The notes under the pieces: generated by a model
The model's input: only the letters and a program-made list of their open reading frames with translations
Database searches by the model: none
What the model was told of the DNA's origin: nothing
Made by a program: the position numbers and the translations under genes
Source of the DNA: Lachnospiraceae bacterium
GTDB lineage: Bacteria; Bacillota; Clostridia; Lachnospirales; Lachnospiraceae
NCBI GenBank assembly: GCA_015057165.1
Contig: SVEY01000023.1
Coordinates: 1-36,233, forward strand
Length of the DNA: 36,233 nucleotides
Reading direction: 5' to 3'
Shown: piece by piece, positions 7,592 to 15,382 of the stretch
How the letters are laid out: each line of letters opens with the position of its first letter
How positions within the stretch are numbered: position 1 is the stretch's first letter

Positions 7592-8515
7592 TTAATTGTT
7601 CTTATATTTTTCAAGTTCAGCCTGAAGTTGTTCAATTAAAGAATCTTTTTGAGAAATCATATTATCCTTCTGAGATAATTGTTTCTCTAAATTGTCAATC
7701 TTATTCTGAACATACTGTTTATGAAAGATAGCATCTCTTCTCGCTTCTTCCAATTGATTCTCTAAAGCTTCCATCTTGTTTTGAACATATTGTTCATGAA
7801 AGATGGCTTCTCTTCTTGCTTCGCACATCATTCTTACGGTCTCATCAGAATTCTGCTCGTATATGGAATTGGCTGCATCTGAATATACCTTGTCTTTCTC
7901 TGCAATCATCTTCAATTCCTCCCATGTAGTAGCCTTAAATAGCCTAGCCCATTCATCGATGTGCCATCTCTTATCCTCTTCAGTAGCTAGTTCTATCTGA
8001 TTTAATGATAACACGCGCAGACAGAAATTACTATTGTAAATTGTTCCTGTTTTAACATTTTGGAGCATATTATTACTATAGAATTCCTTCTCTTCTGGGA
8101 ATAGGTCATAATCAAGAAATCCGATGTGCGTAACAGGCATGACAGAATTATAATCGTCTCCCTTCTGCAAGGTTTCAAATGTTCTACACAAATATGATAG
8201 AGACCTATTTTGCCAGTTGCCCAAGTCAGCCACCTGCATCTCAAGATTGATAATTGAATTGTCATTGAGTTTGACTTTTATGTCTAGTATATAGTCTTTG
8301 TCTTCAATGTATTTACCTAATTCTATTGGATTAGCAATCTTCACAGAATCAATTGTATCCAAAGGAACATGCATCATAGAACTGATTATTCCTTTTAATA
8401 CATTATTGTTTGACTGGAGTACCATGCGAAACATATAGTCATTAGTCATGCCATATGCTATCTTGCCTTTCGCATTTCTCCATTCCTCCTTGTTTAATTG
8501 TAATTTTGTTGTCAT
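7592..8515 (-). CDS. Rpn-family PD-(D/E)XK nuclease-like protein
   Basis: The 307-residue protein matches the Rpn/'PD-(D/E)XK nuclease family transposase' group: an N-terminal motif NDYMFRMVL (25-33), then Asp78 in ILDIK and Glu92-x-Gln94 in LEMQV as the probable catalytic set. E. coli Rpn proteins are DNA endonucleases that raise RecA-independent recombination. Residues from about 230 on hold two tandem copies of a 25-residue unit (EARREAIFHEQYVQNKMEAL and EARRDAIFHKQYVQNKIDNL), then a coiled coil. The start at 8515 follows GGAGG. The gene has no LytTR box of its own and separates the calcium-loop gene from regulator 1, so it looks like an insertion into the cluster. It is not a transposase in the insertion-sequence sense. 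Confidence 0.75.
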   Translation of the reverse strand: MTTKLQLNKEEWRNAKGKIAYGMTNDYMFRMVLQSNNNVLKGIISSMMHVPLDTIDSVKIANPIELGKYIEDKDYILDIKVKLNDNSIINLEMQVADLGNWQNRSLSYLCRTFETLQKGDDYNSVMPVTHIGFLDYDLFPEEKEFYSNNMLQNVKTGTIYNSNFCLRVLSLNQIELATEEDKRWHIDEWARLFKATTWEELKMIAEKDKVYSDAANSIYEQNSDETVRMMCEARREAIFHEQYVQNKMEALENQLEEARRDAIFHKQYVQNKIDNLEKQLSQKDNMISQKDSLIEQLQAELEKYKNN

Positions 8516-8609
8516 AAATACCTCCATATTTATGACATGGTAGAAGTGGAATTAAGAATAAGTATAACACAAACACATACGAACAAATTATTAACTTTTT
8601 ATTAATTTT

Positions 8610-8644
8610 GTAAGTAGTACATATATGCGTTATGTACTACTTAC
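8610..8644. repeat. Perfect 14-bp stem hairpin
   Basis: GTAAGTAGTACATA (8610-8623) pairs perfectly with 8631-8644 around a 7-nt loop. It lies 9 nt beyond the stop of the calcium-loop gene. No U-tract follows on either strand, so it is either an inefficient terminator or a 3' mRNA-stabilising stem. Confidence 0.6.
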
Positions 8645-8653
8645 CCCTATCCT

Positions 8654-9850
8654 TTACAGTATGTTTGCCTCCATATACTGTCTATGTTGTTCAAGCATCT
8701 TCTCATGGTAGTTTTCTTGAATCTCTTTTCTCTCCATGCGATGCTTCTCAATTTGTTCTTCCATTATCTTCTTCCTAGCTGCCTTCCTGGCTCTTATAGC
8801 TTCTCTCTCGGCTCTCTTGGCACGAGCATTTGATGCCCTATTAGAAGATGTATTACTATTAAGGTCTACCATAAGGGTTCCAGACGCATTTTCATCATTA
8901 TCACTAAGCGACTCACTCTCGTCACCCATTGCAAGATCCACGTGCTGAATTGTTCCTACTGTTCCTGATTCATGTAGAAATATTCCAGATGATCTGATTA
9001 CTGCATCTGTGCTACCCATCCCGTTAGCAAGTGTAAATTCACTATCCTGTTCTCCAAGATATATTGCACCGACATCGGCTTCTTTGAGATTAGCAAGTAC
9101 GTCATTTCCACTTTCATCCTTATACCAGACCTTTAACTTGCTAAATACTTCATCGTTCTCATCTATCCAACCATTACCATCACTATCATATTCTCGTAAA
9201 TCCTTAAAACCATCACCGGATTTTGTTCCAAACAATTCGTTTCCGTCATTTATTTTTCCATCTTCATTTTTATCAAGTGCAAGAAATGCCGAGCCTCTTG
9301 TTGGCATAGATATACTATCTTCTTTTCCATCAGAATCCAAATCAAATTTGAACTTTTGATTCGATACCTTCGCAGAGTCTGTTCCAACATTTATAACAAG
9401 CGGATCAAATAAAGCATTCTGCATTGCAGGAATCTGAATGCTCATGTGTTGCATAAACTGTCTTGACATGGAAATATTGATTCCGAAATCTATTTCTCTT
9501 CCGTCATCTGTTATAGCTGTTCCCTTTGCTGAAAACGACGTGGATTCGCTCTCCTGATATGTAAGAAGCTGCTGAACATATCCACCATTACCTGTACTGA
9601 AAACACCACCACTCATAAGACGTTGAAGTACTGAACCCAACACACTATATGAAAAGTTATTAGGTTTTCCTGATTCTTTTTGGTTTGTATCTACGCCAGA
9701 TGTTTTAGCGTTTGATGATACATTTCCGTAAGCGGACGAAGCAACTCCCATGAAAGTCTTATTGCTTATATTGTCTCTGCCTGACTTAACCCCCATCTGT
9801 GAGTAATATCTACTTGAACTCATATCAATTTGACTACTTGCTATTCTCAT
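8654..9850 (-). CDS. EF-hand-like calcium-loop protein of the LytTR regulon (YY-type N-terminus)
   Basis: The 398-residue protein has no signal peptide. The N-terminal 60 residues are Ser/Asn-rich, with Tyr15-Tyr16 in SSSRYYS. Residues 165-310 form a block with three Asp/Asn-rich loops: DLDSDGKED (170-178), DKNEDGKINDGNE (193-205) and DSDGNGWIDENDE (222-234). This resembles the segment found next to haemolysin-type calcium-repeat regions in large secreted proteins, and calcium binding is likely. Residues 340-395 form a basic, probably alpha-helical coiled coil. The start at 9850 follows GGGGGAAGG; a longer frame upstream lacks a good site. It is the third gene of an operon after the LytTR protein and the small FliD-like gene (13-bp gap), under the promoter at 10923-10990. 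Surface location is inferred. Confidence 0.6.
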   Translation of the reverse strand: MRIASSQIDMSSSRYYSQMGVKSGRDNISNKTFMGVASSAYGNVSSNAKTSGVDTNQKESGKPNNFSYSVLGSVLQRLMSGGVFSTGNGGYVQQLLTYQESESTSFSAKGTAITDDGREIDFGINISMSRQFMQHMSIQIPAMQNALFDPLVINVGTDSAKVSNQKFKFDLDSDGKEDSISMPTRGSAFLALDKNEDGKINDGNELFGTKSGDGFKDLREYDSDGNGWIDENDEVFSKLKVWYKDESGNDVLANLKEADVGAIYLGEQDSEFTLANGMGSTDAVIRSSGIFLHESGTVGTIQHVDLAMGDESESLSDNDENASGTLMVDLNSNTSSNRASNARAKRAEREAIRARKAARKKIMEEQIEKHRMERKEIQENYHEKMLEQHRQYMEANIL

Positions 9851-9863
9851 ATGCCTTCCCCCT

Positions 9864-10520
9864 TTAACCAAAATAGTCGTACCTACTTGTTCCTTGTGAA
9901 AATATATTTCCATAAGCGTCATATCTGTTAGATATGCTTTCCGCTTGCGCGCTTGCGTTATCACTTACACGACTTGCTAAAAAGTTGGCCTTATGAGACA
10001 AATCCCCCATGTAGCCTTGAAGCGAATCCAAGTCTGCTCCCTTGAGCTTTTCTTCATCAACCGACATATATCCATTTTTGTCAAATGTTATTCCCATATC
10101 GGCAAACTCATTCTTATAGTCAGAATATGCATTTTTAAGCTCAGAATAATATAGCGAGAACAAGCCGTCATTATTGCTGCTCAGACTCTTAAGAAGATCA
10201 TTATAGCTTGATGCAAAGGCTTTCGTTTGATTAATAACATTTGTCATGTCATTATTATTCTTAGCCTCTTCAAACAGCTTGTTATTCTTCGCATCTATGT
10301 CAAATGTTTCAGCAATATCTATAAGATTATCTGCCGTTTTCGTAAGTTCCTTCATTTTCTTGGTATCGACAGCTGAATCTGTAAAGTAATCGTCTTCTAT
10401 TTTCTTATTATCAAGAGCCTCAAGAAGTGTATTCTTTGTAGATTCTCCGGCTCCTCTCATATTGATAGGAAGCCCAGCCTTCTTTGCCATTTCATTTGTC
10501 ATATTGTCGGATACTCGCAT
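9864..10520 (-). CDS. Small protein with one FliD-like domain
   Basis: The 218-residue protein has no signal peptide or membrane segment. Residues 100-200 match the FliD-like unit seen twice in the 389-aa protein of this cluster: a YND helix (106-108), then FADMGITFDKNGYMSVDEEKLK (139-160) and a closing helix with LASRVSDNASAQAESI. The start at 10520 follows AAAGGAG, which lies across the end of the upstream LytTR gene; the two frames are separated by one base. It sits between the regulator and the calcium-loop gene in one operon. FliD itself is much longer, so this is probably an accessory axial or secreted protein. It is not a functional cap on its own. Confidence 0.55.
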   Translation of the reverse strand: MRVSDNMTNEMAKKAGLPINMRGAGESTKNTLLEALDNKKIEDDYFTDSAVDTKKMKELTKTADNLIDIAETFDIDAKNNKLFEEAKNNNDMTNVINQTKAFASSYNDLLKSLSSNNDGLFSLYYSELKNAYSDYKNEFADMGITFDKNGYMSVDEEKLKGADLDSLQGYMGDLSHKANFLASRVSDNASAQAESISNRYDAYGNIFSQGTSRYDYFG

Positions 10521-10521
10521 T

Positions 10522-10839
10522 TTATCTACTCCTTTCCAAGTACGAAGAATACTCTTTTGCAAAGTCTTCATATCTGTATTTTGAAAGAGGTATCTTATCT
10601 TCATTTTGAAGAGTCACCTCGTTCTTACTGTAATTAGTAATCTTACTCATATTGACAATGTAGCTTCTATGAATCCGATAAAAAGAATCATCTAGTTCAT
10701 TAGCAATATCAGATATCTTTCCATAAGTCTCTATCTCTTCGTTTTTCGAGTGAATAATAAGCTTTCTCCCAAGACTTTCAATATAGTCAATATCCTCGTT
10801 TCGTAAAGTATATGTTACACCATTATTCTGAAATACCAT
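10522..10839 (-). CDS. Stand-alone LytTR DNA-binding protein
   Basis: The 105-residue protein consists almost only of a LytTR domain: strands from VTYTLRNEDIDYIES, then ...SFYRIHRSYIVNM... and a final ...IPLSKYRYEDF. There is no receiver domain, so activity cannot be set by Asp phosphorylation; control may be by its level, a partner, or a leader element. The start at 10839 follows AGGGAGGGA. A longer reading from TTG at 10875 would overlap the leader hairpin and is rejected. It heads the operon with the small FliD-like and calcium-loop genes. Its promoter has its own LytTR box variant (TCCATTCATTACA/ACTATTCATTACA), consistent with autoregulation. Confidence 0.85.
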   Translation of the reverse strand: MVFQNNGVTYTLRNEDIDYIESLGRKLIIHSKNEEIETYGKISDIANELDDSFYRIHRSYIVNMSKITNYSKNEVTLQNEDKIPLSKYRYEDFAKEYSSYLERSR

Positions 10840-10858
10840 TCTTCCCTCCCTAAATATA

Positions 10859-10905
10859 GAATGCACAGAAATCAAGAGAAGTCATCCTTGATTATCTGTG
10901 CATTC
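10859..10905 (-). promoter_or_regulatory. Leader hairpin of the stand-alone LytTR gene
   Basis: An 11-bp perfect stem (GAATGCACAGA with TCTGTGCATTC) is extended by ATCAAG/CTTGAT after a small internal loop. It lies between the predicted start and the SD, ending 20 nt before the ATG. No U-tract follows, so this is not a terminator. Confidence 0.6.
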
Positions 10906-10922
10906 CTTTGCTTATATTATGT

Positions 10923-10990
10923 ATTTCGGAATAGTTTTTTTGCTTCGTAATAGAGATGTAATGAATAGTCAATATAGTGTAATGAATGGA
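10923..10990 (-). promoter_or_regulatory. LytTR tandem boxes plus sigma-28-like -10 (site c)
   Basis: Boxes TCCATTCATTACA (10978-10990) and ACTATTCATTACA (10957-10969) have a 21-bp period. TCCGAAAT (10923-10930) is 36 nt from the box reference position. It drives the stand-alone LytTR gene, the small FliD-like gene and the calcium-loop gene. The whole promoter lies in the 162-bp gap after the 576-aa gene. Confidence 0.7.
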
Positions 10991-11001
10991 TTATATTAGT
11001 C

Positions 11002-12732
11002 CTATAACAACGAATTATACTGTTTCATCAATCTTCTAATTAGTCTTTCTGCGCTTAGTCCCTGCTTGTATGTTTCGGGCATTCTGAAATACGAATCCTT
11101 AGCATTTTCAAGAATCGAAATCCAGTTCCTGCTCATTGACCAAGCATTATCCGAATCAGCTATTCCCTTAACAAATCCGTTATACTCAGCCTGCTTAGAA
11201 TATGCTCTCATCTTATTAAATGATTTCATTCCTGTATTATCAGTTAACCCTTTATCATCCATATATGAAGTAAGGGCAAACATTTCTATCTCGGTCGCAT
11301 TCTTCGGATCAACTTTATTTACATGAACCTCATAGTCACCAACCTTGATTACCGGATCCGCGTCCGTTGATGAGTCAGCATATCTCGCAATATACCCTTG
11401 ATTACCTATTGTCATTACACCTATATTCTTGCCATTGTTGGATGATGTTGAGCGAGAAGTGGCATTAGTATTGTTATCTATATTATTGTTCCTCAATGAC
11501 TTCTGGTTTGCTTCTATCTCTGCATTCCATTCATCCCGTAACTCCTTCTCAGTCATCACTTTTCTTATGAAATGTGTATTATTGATATAGTCATGATACG
11601 GCTCATTAAAGGCATCGCGAAGCGTCTTTCCTTCTGCCTTGAGCTTTTCAATGTCAATGTGTCCGTCAACTAATGTGTCGTAATACTCGCGAAAGCCCTC
11701 TATATCAAAATCTTCCTTCATAAAATCTTTCCAGAAGCTCTCTTGCGATGCAAAGGTAAGTTTCTCATCCTTATCAAAGCTATTAAGAAACTTCCTAATC
11801 TTTTCCCTGCTCTCCGGAGAATCATAAGACATTTCCCATAAATCTCTTTCCTTCGTCTCACCATTCACGTTGGAAATCTTCTTACAAGATATTCCCTCAT
11901 CAGTATATAATGTTATATACTGAACATCCACAGGAACCTTCTTCCCAGTATCAGGATCAGTATATTCGTTATGACGCGTTACTACAGTATTGGGAATATC
12001 TAAGTCTTCCTCATTTTCTTTCATGGCATTTTCATAAAATGAATTAATAGATTCAAACAGTTTCTGCGCAAGTCCTGCAAGCTTCGGCATGGTGTCGCCG
12101 TACTCATCTGCATACTGCTCTAACAGACCTACACGATCTCCCCTATCAAATATTCCATCAAAGAAGCTTGTATCCGTAAAGTAACTGCTTGCTATAAGAT
12201 CCGCCGTTTCATCCGTCTGTCTTATATACATACAAAGGGCAGAGAATTCAGGATAATCCATTTCTTCCTTATCGAGATTATAGGGATCAAATTCTCTCTC
12301 GAACTCGTCACCGTTTTCGTCAATTCCTTTGATGGTGTAAGTCTTATCTTGTCCATCGGAATTGATAACAATGTCGAAAGAAAGCGATGTCTCCTTATAG
12401 GAATACAATACTTCTCCGGCTTCGTTCTTCGTTGCCTGCATTTCCTTAGTGCTGATGCTAGCAGAAATACATCTGGTGTATGATGCCATCTCGCCATAAG
12501 CTTTCGGCATCACCGGGATTCGTGTTAAAGAGCCGAACTCCATCTCTGAATCCCTCTCATTATCTGAACTCACACTGCTACCATCATCATTTTGTACCGC
12601 ATCATCACTCTTCATTAGAAATGACATCTTTTGATTGAAAAACTTTCCGTTGAGATTAAAGTTTTCAACATTACAGTTTGATGTGTAATACATACTTGAA
12701 CTTTGATAAGTTCCCAGTCCCGCTATTGACAT
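11002..12732 (-). CDS. Uncharacterised 576-aa protein of the LytTR regulon (YY-type N-terminus)
   Basis: I do not recognise this family. The 576-residue protein is acidic, has no signal peptide or membrane segment, and starts MSIAGLGTYQSSSMYYTSN. Its SSSMYYT at residues 11-17 matches SSSRYYS at the same positions of the 398-aa calcium-loop protein. The middle part is charged and probably helical. A Asn/Ser-rich linker near residues 415-440 separates a C-terminal region of about 130 residues containing NQGYIARYADSS and VKVGDYEVHVN-like strands. AAAGGAG lies ahead of the ATG. It is transcribed alone from the LytTR promoter at 12933-12999 through a leader of about 200 nt that contains a terminator-like hairpin and two further stems. 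It may be an exported protein; nothing in the sequence states its activity. Confidence 0.6.
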   Translation of the reverse strand: MSIAGLGTYQSSSMYYTSNCNVENFNLNGKFFNQKMSFLMKSDDAVQNDDGSSVSSDNERDSEMEFGSLTRIPVMPKAYGEMASYTRCISASISTKEMQATKNEAGEVLYSYKETSLSFDIVINSDGQDKTYTIKGIDENGDEFEREFDPYNLDKEEMDYPEFSALCMYIRQTDETADLIASSYFTDTSFFDGIFDRGDRVGLLEQYADEYGDTMPKLAGLAQKLFESINSFYENAMKENEEDLDIPNTVVTRHNEYTDPDTGKKVPVDVQYITLYTDEGISCKKISNVNGETKERDLWEMSYDSPESREKIRKFLNSFDKDEKLTFASQESFWKDFMKEDFDIEGFREYYDTLVDGHIDIEKLKAEGKTLRDAFNEPYHDYINNTHFIRKVMTEKELRDEWNAEIEANQKSLRNNNIDNNTNATSRSTSSNNGKNIGVMTIGNQGYIARYADSSTDADPVIKVGDYEVHVNKVDPKNATEIEMFALTSYMDDKGLTDNTGMKSFNKMRAYSKQAEYNGFVKGIADSDNAWSMSRNWISILENAKDSYFRMPETYKQGLSAERLIRRLMKQYNSLL

Positions 12733-12746
12733 ATTTTCTCCTTTCT

Positions 12747-12836
12747 GTGACTCATCTGTCGGTCAGAGTCACGCCACTCTCCTATACAATCTGACTTTCG
12801 TCTAATGTCATTAGTCCACAGAAAGGTCCGAGTGGC
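12747..12836 (-). promoter_or_regulatory. Folded leader segment adjoining the SD of the 576-aa gene
   Basis: Two abutting stems occur in minus-strand RNA. GCCACTC (12830-12836) pairs with GAGTGGC (12773-12779), enclosing an inner stem-loop with a CTAAT/ATTAG hairpin. A 7-bp perfect hairpin GTGACTC/GAGTCAC (12747-12772) ends about 3 nt before the SD. No riboswitch class known to me fits. Confidence 0.5.
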
Positions 12837-12846
12837 TTCTTTTTTA

Positions 12847-12891
12847 TAATTAAAAAGCACCTGCATTAACATTTTTGTTAACAACAGATGC
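12847..12891 (-). terminator. Terminator-like hairpin inside the 576-aa gene leader
   Basis: GCATCTG and GCAGGTGC pair (12885-12891 with 12857-12864, one G-U). An inner TTAACA/TGTTAA stem follows, and then TTTTT (12852-12856). It lies about 80 nt after the predicted start at site d, so expression of the gene needs read-through. It could also serve the operon ending at 13016. A small TGCC-ACGGAA-GGCA hairpin just upstream shares bases with its 5' arm and would compete with it. Confidence 0.55.
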
Positions 12892-12932
12892 CTTCCGTGG
12901 CAGTTTTCTTTCCAATGTGTTTCTTAATACTT

Positions 12933-12999
12933 ATTTCGGAAATAGTGAAAAAAACTTAATTCAGATGTAATAAACCGACAAAAAAATGTAACGAACGGA
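12933..12999 (-). promoter_or_regulatory. LytTR tandem boxes plus sigma-28-like -10 (site d)
   Basis: Boxes TCCGTTCGTTACA (12987-12999) and TCGGTTTATTACA (12966-12978) have a 21-bp period. TCCGAAAT (12933-12940) is 35 nt from the box reference position. It lies 17 bp after the stop of the 238-aa gene and drives the 576-aa gene. The boxes are the most divergent of the six. Confidence 0.65.
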
Positions 13000-13015
13000 C
13001 TATATTCTATTCATC

Positions 13016-13732
13016 TTATGACACCACCGCATTTTGCCTTCTGTACGCATCATTATCCTTTTGAGCAAGTTCAGCTTCTACCTGTCTAAGTTCCTGTTCC
13101 AACTCTTTCTTCTTTGTTTCATCCGCAGAATAAAGCTGTTGCTCTAATTGTGCCTTTTTATTCTTAATCTTTTCTATTTCTCTGTCCACATTATTTGTAT
13201 CCATTGTAGTCGTTTGACTGGCTTTATCGGATAATCCTTCTGATGATACTTTGATATCCTTATCTCTCTTATCAATATCTTCCCAACAAGATAAGTTAGG
13301 CAATTCATCTCTCATTGCCCACCTAGTAATGAAAAGAGCTTCATCATTTACATTTTTATCTGTTGCTTCGGCTTCCCTTCTCTCTCTAATCTTTTCATAT
13401 TCTTCAAATGCTCTCGAATCTACTCTTTGCATCTTCGAAAGAATTTCCTCACCAAAGCGACCTGATGGTACGCTTCTTAATTGCTCTTTTGTCAAAGGCT
13501 CTCTCTCAAGCTGTCTAATCGCTCCTTTAGGCATCTCTCCCCTTTTCACTTCTTCAGACATTTCAAGTCCTTTTGAAGATATTTCCACTTTTACAGCATC
13601 ACCTTCGCCTAAAGAATTTGAAAGCATACTGCCTAGCTCTTCTTTCGTATTGATTCTTTCTTTAAATGTCTCTTGTAACTTGTTGTAATATTCAGCCGTC
13701 TTGTCTATTTCTATTGGATTAACGCCATTCAT
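13016..13732 (-). CDS. Uncharacterised 238-aa coiled-coil protein (YY-type N-terminus)
   Basis: I do not recognise this family. The 238-residue protein is soluble and strongly charged, with Tyr15-Tyr16 (KTAEYYNKL) as in three other cluster proteins. A middle segment contains ALFITRWAMRDELPNLSCW (about residues 137-155). Residues 180-235 form a Lys/Glu/Gln-rich coiled coil. The start at 13732 follows GGAGGAATAAG; a longer frame from upstream would bury that site. It is the last of three genes in the operon starting at 15339, 53 bp after the 192-aa gene, under the LytTR promoter at 15383-15449. Confidence 0.6.
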   Translation of the reverse strand: MNGVNPIEIDKTAEYYNKLQETFKERINTKEELGSMLSNSLGEGDAVKVEISSKGLEMSEEVKRGEMPKGAIRQLEREPLTKEQLRSVPSGRFGEEILSKMQRVDSRAFEEYEKIRERREAEATDKNVNDEALFITRWAMRDELPNLSCWEDIDKRDKDIKVSSEGLSDKASQTTTMDTNNVDREIEKIKNKKAQLEQQLYSADETKKKELEQELRQVEAELAQKDNDAYRRQNAVVS

Positions 13733-13785
13733 ACTCTTATTCCTCCATATCAGCAAATAAAAATTTAAAAACCCATCTTCGCCAA

Positions 13786-14364
13786 TTATCCTCTTACATC
13801 AAAAGTCACATCTGATAACAAGTCTAATGTTCCCGACATCTTAGTCGAAAATTGACTAATCAGGTCATCTAAATCTTTTCCACGATATTCCTCTGTAACA
13901 GAAGCTTCTTTTATTCGTTCTGCCTCATGCTTCTTCTCCAACTTCTTCTCAGCTTCTTTTTGTCTCTCTCTCTTTTCCCTGACACGTTCCAGCCATTTGT
14001 CGATATCAGAATCAGTACCTCCACCATCTGTCACTGTTAGTGTTGTCATAGTAGAATACTCTTCCCCAAATTCGATAGTCACAGACTTAAGCGTTGCACC
14101 ATGTGCTATAGCGGATCTCTGTGCAGCCTCAATATAATCCGGAGCTTTTGCAAGTTCCCTTTCAAGCCACGATGCTGTCTTTTCATCAGACATTGCCTTT
14201 CTAAGCAAACCGCTAGTAACTGATACAGAAGCATTATTTCCCGGAGTCAAGCAACTAAATTTCTGTGTCAAATAATTTGAATAATCTTTTATATTAGTCG
14301 TTTTTGAAGTGCTGGATTTTAAGCTATTTGTTGTATATGTATTTAGTGTATTACCAACTTGCAT
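13786..14364 (-). CDS. Uncharacterised 192-aa protein of the LytTR regulon
   Basis: The 192-residue protein has a Ser/Thr/Asn-rich start without signal peptide. A central block reads NASVSVTSGLLRKAMSD...LERELAKAP (about 44-75), followed by two strands (SVTIEFGEEYSTMTTLTVTDGGG) and a highly charged helix rich in Arg/Glu/Lys (120-155). From memory this arrangement resembles the DUF6033-type proteins of Lachnospiraceae, but I am not sure. AGGAGA lies ahead of the ATG, 21 bp after the coiled-coil gene at 14386. It is the middle gene of the operon from the promoter at 15383-15449. Confidence 0.55.
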   Translation of the reverse strand: MQVGNTLNTYTTNSLKSSTSKTTNIKDYSNYLTQKFSCLTPGNNASVSVTSGLLRKAMSDEKTASWLERELAKAPDYIEAAQRSAIAHGATLKSVTIEFGEEYSTMTTLTVTDGGGTDSDIDKWLERVREKRERQKEAEKKLEKKHEAERIKEASVTEEYRGKDLDDLISQFSTKMSGTLDLLSDVTFDVRG

Positions 14365-14385
14365 ATCTATTCTCCTACTACTAAT

Positions 14386-15339
14386 CTACCTATTATCATC
14401 AACAGTAATACCTTTGATGTCCTCTTCAAGTATATTCATCTTCGACATCATTTCTTTTACTTCCTGTTGTGCCTCTTCTACACTCGAAGTAATATTAGAC
14501 ATTGATTCTGCTCCATCAAGTATTTTCTCTGAAAAATCTCTTATTTCATCTCTACGTTTTTTAGATTCGTCAATTCTTTCTTCAATTTCCTCTTTTTTCT
14601 CTTTGATTCTCTCTGCTTCTTCCTTCTTCTCTTCAATGTCAGAATCAATATTATCTTTAGCCTCGTCCATAGCAATAGTTACTACCTGCTCATTCAATTC
14701 CTCTTCTAATTTCTTAGCTTCTTTCTTAGCCTCAATCATTGAGGTGTTTTTAAGCATCTCTCGCTCCATCATTCCGAGAGAACGATTCTCATCTTGAATC
14801 TCAAGAGTATTAGCATAAGATTTTACAATATAATTCTTCGCATAATCAAGCATTTCCATAGACCTGCTTTGATACTCTGTGAGACCTCTTTCTTTTATCT
14901 CTGCTACGGCTTTTCTTTCTTCTTCTGAGAGGGATACGTCGCTACCGGGAAGCCCAGATTTAAAGTCTTTTTCTAATAACTTAAGCTCCTTCTCCTCTTT
15001 GCTATTTTCAGTTAGTCCATACTCGTCCCGAAGCATCTTTCTTTCATTTTCGATATCATTAATAACCTTATCTGCTTCGCCTTTGTCCTTTATAAGCTCT
15101 TCAACATGTCTTTTCTTCTCGTTAAATTCATTGCTTATCTTTTGGTCGCCTTCAAATGCATTACGGATGAGTTTCATAGCATCCTTCTTGGCTTGAGCCT
15201 TCTTTTCGTCAAGTAAGTTGCTTCCCAGGTTAAGTGTCTTGCCATTAATAACATTGTTCTGACCTTTCAAAACACTCTGACCATTATTCACGGCTTTTAT
15301 ATTTTCATTTCCAAATGTGGTATTAAGATTAATGTTCAT
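14386..15339 (-). CDS. Uncharacterised 317-aa coiled-coil protein
   Basis: A soluble, very acidic and Lys/Glu-rich 317-residue protein. After an Asn-rich head (1-45) it is almost entirely predicted helix, with extended coiled coils at about 60-130 and 190-310. There is no signal peptide, membrane segment or recognisable enzyme motif. AAGGAG lies ahead of the ATG at 15339. It is the first gene of a three-gene operon (with the 192-aa and 238-aa genes) directly behind the LytTR promoter at 15383-15449, whose first box matches the one before regulator 2. A structural, scaffold or exported role is possible; nothing decides between them. Confidence 0.6.
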   Translation of the reverse strand: MNINLNTTFGNENIKAVNNGQSVLKGQNNVINGKTLNLGSNLLDEKKAQAKKDAMKLIRNAFEGDQKISNEFNEKKRHVEELIKDKGEADKVINDIENERKMLRDEYGLTENSKEEKELKLLEKDFKSGLPGSDVSLSEEERKAVAEIKERGLTEYQSRSMEMLDYAKNYIVKSYANTLEIQDENRSLGMMEREMLKNTSMIEAKKEAKKLEEELNEQVVTIAMDEAKDNIDSDIEEKKEEAERIKEKKEEIEERIDESKKRRDEIRDFSEKILDGAESMSNITSSVEEAQQEVKEMMSKMNILEEDIKGITVDDNR

Positions 15340-15382
15340 ATCTACTGCTCTCCTTCACAAGTCATATACCTCTCTATATAGT

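Noticed and set aside
7592-8515. A transposon, because the family is often labelled transposase
   Set aside because: No terminal inverted repeats or target duplications are visible; Rpn-type proteins are nucleases and do not define an insertion sequence.
12733-12930. A c-di-GMP or other known riboswitch in the leader of the 576-aa gene
   Set aside because: The conserved cores I know for c-di-GMP-I and c-di-GMP-II are not present; only stems and a terminator can be supported.
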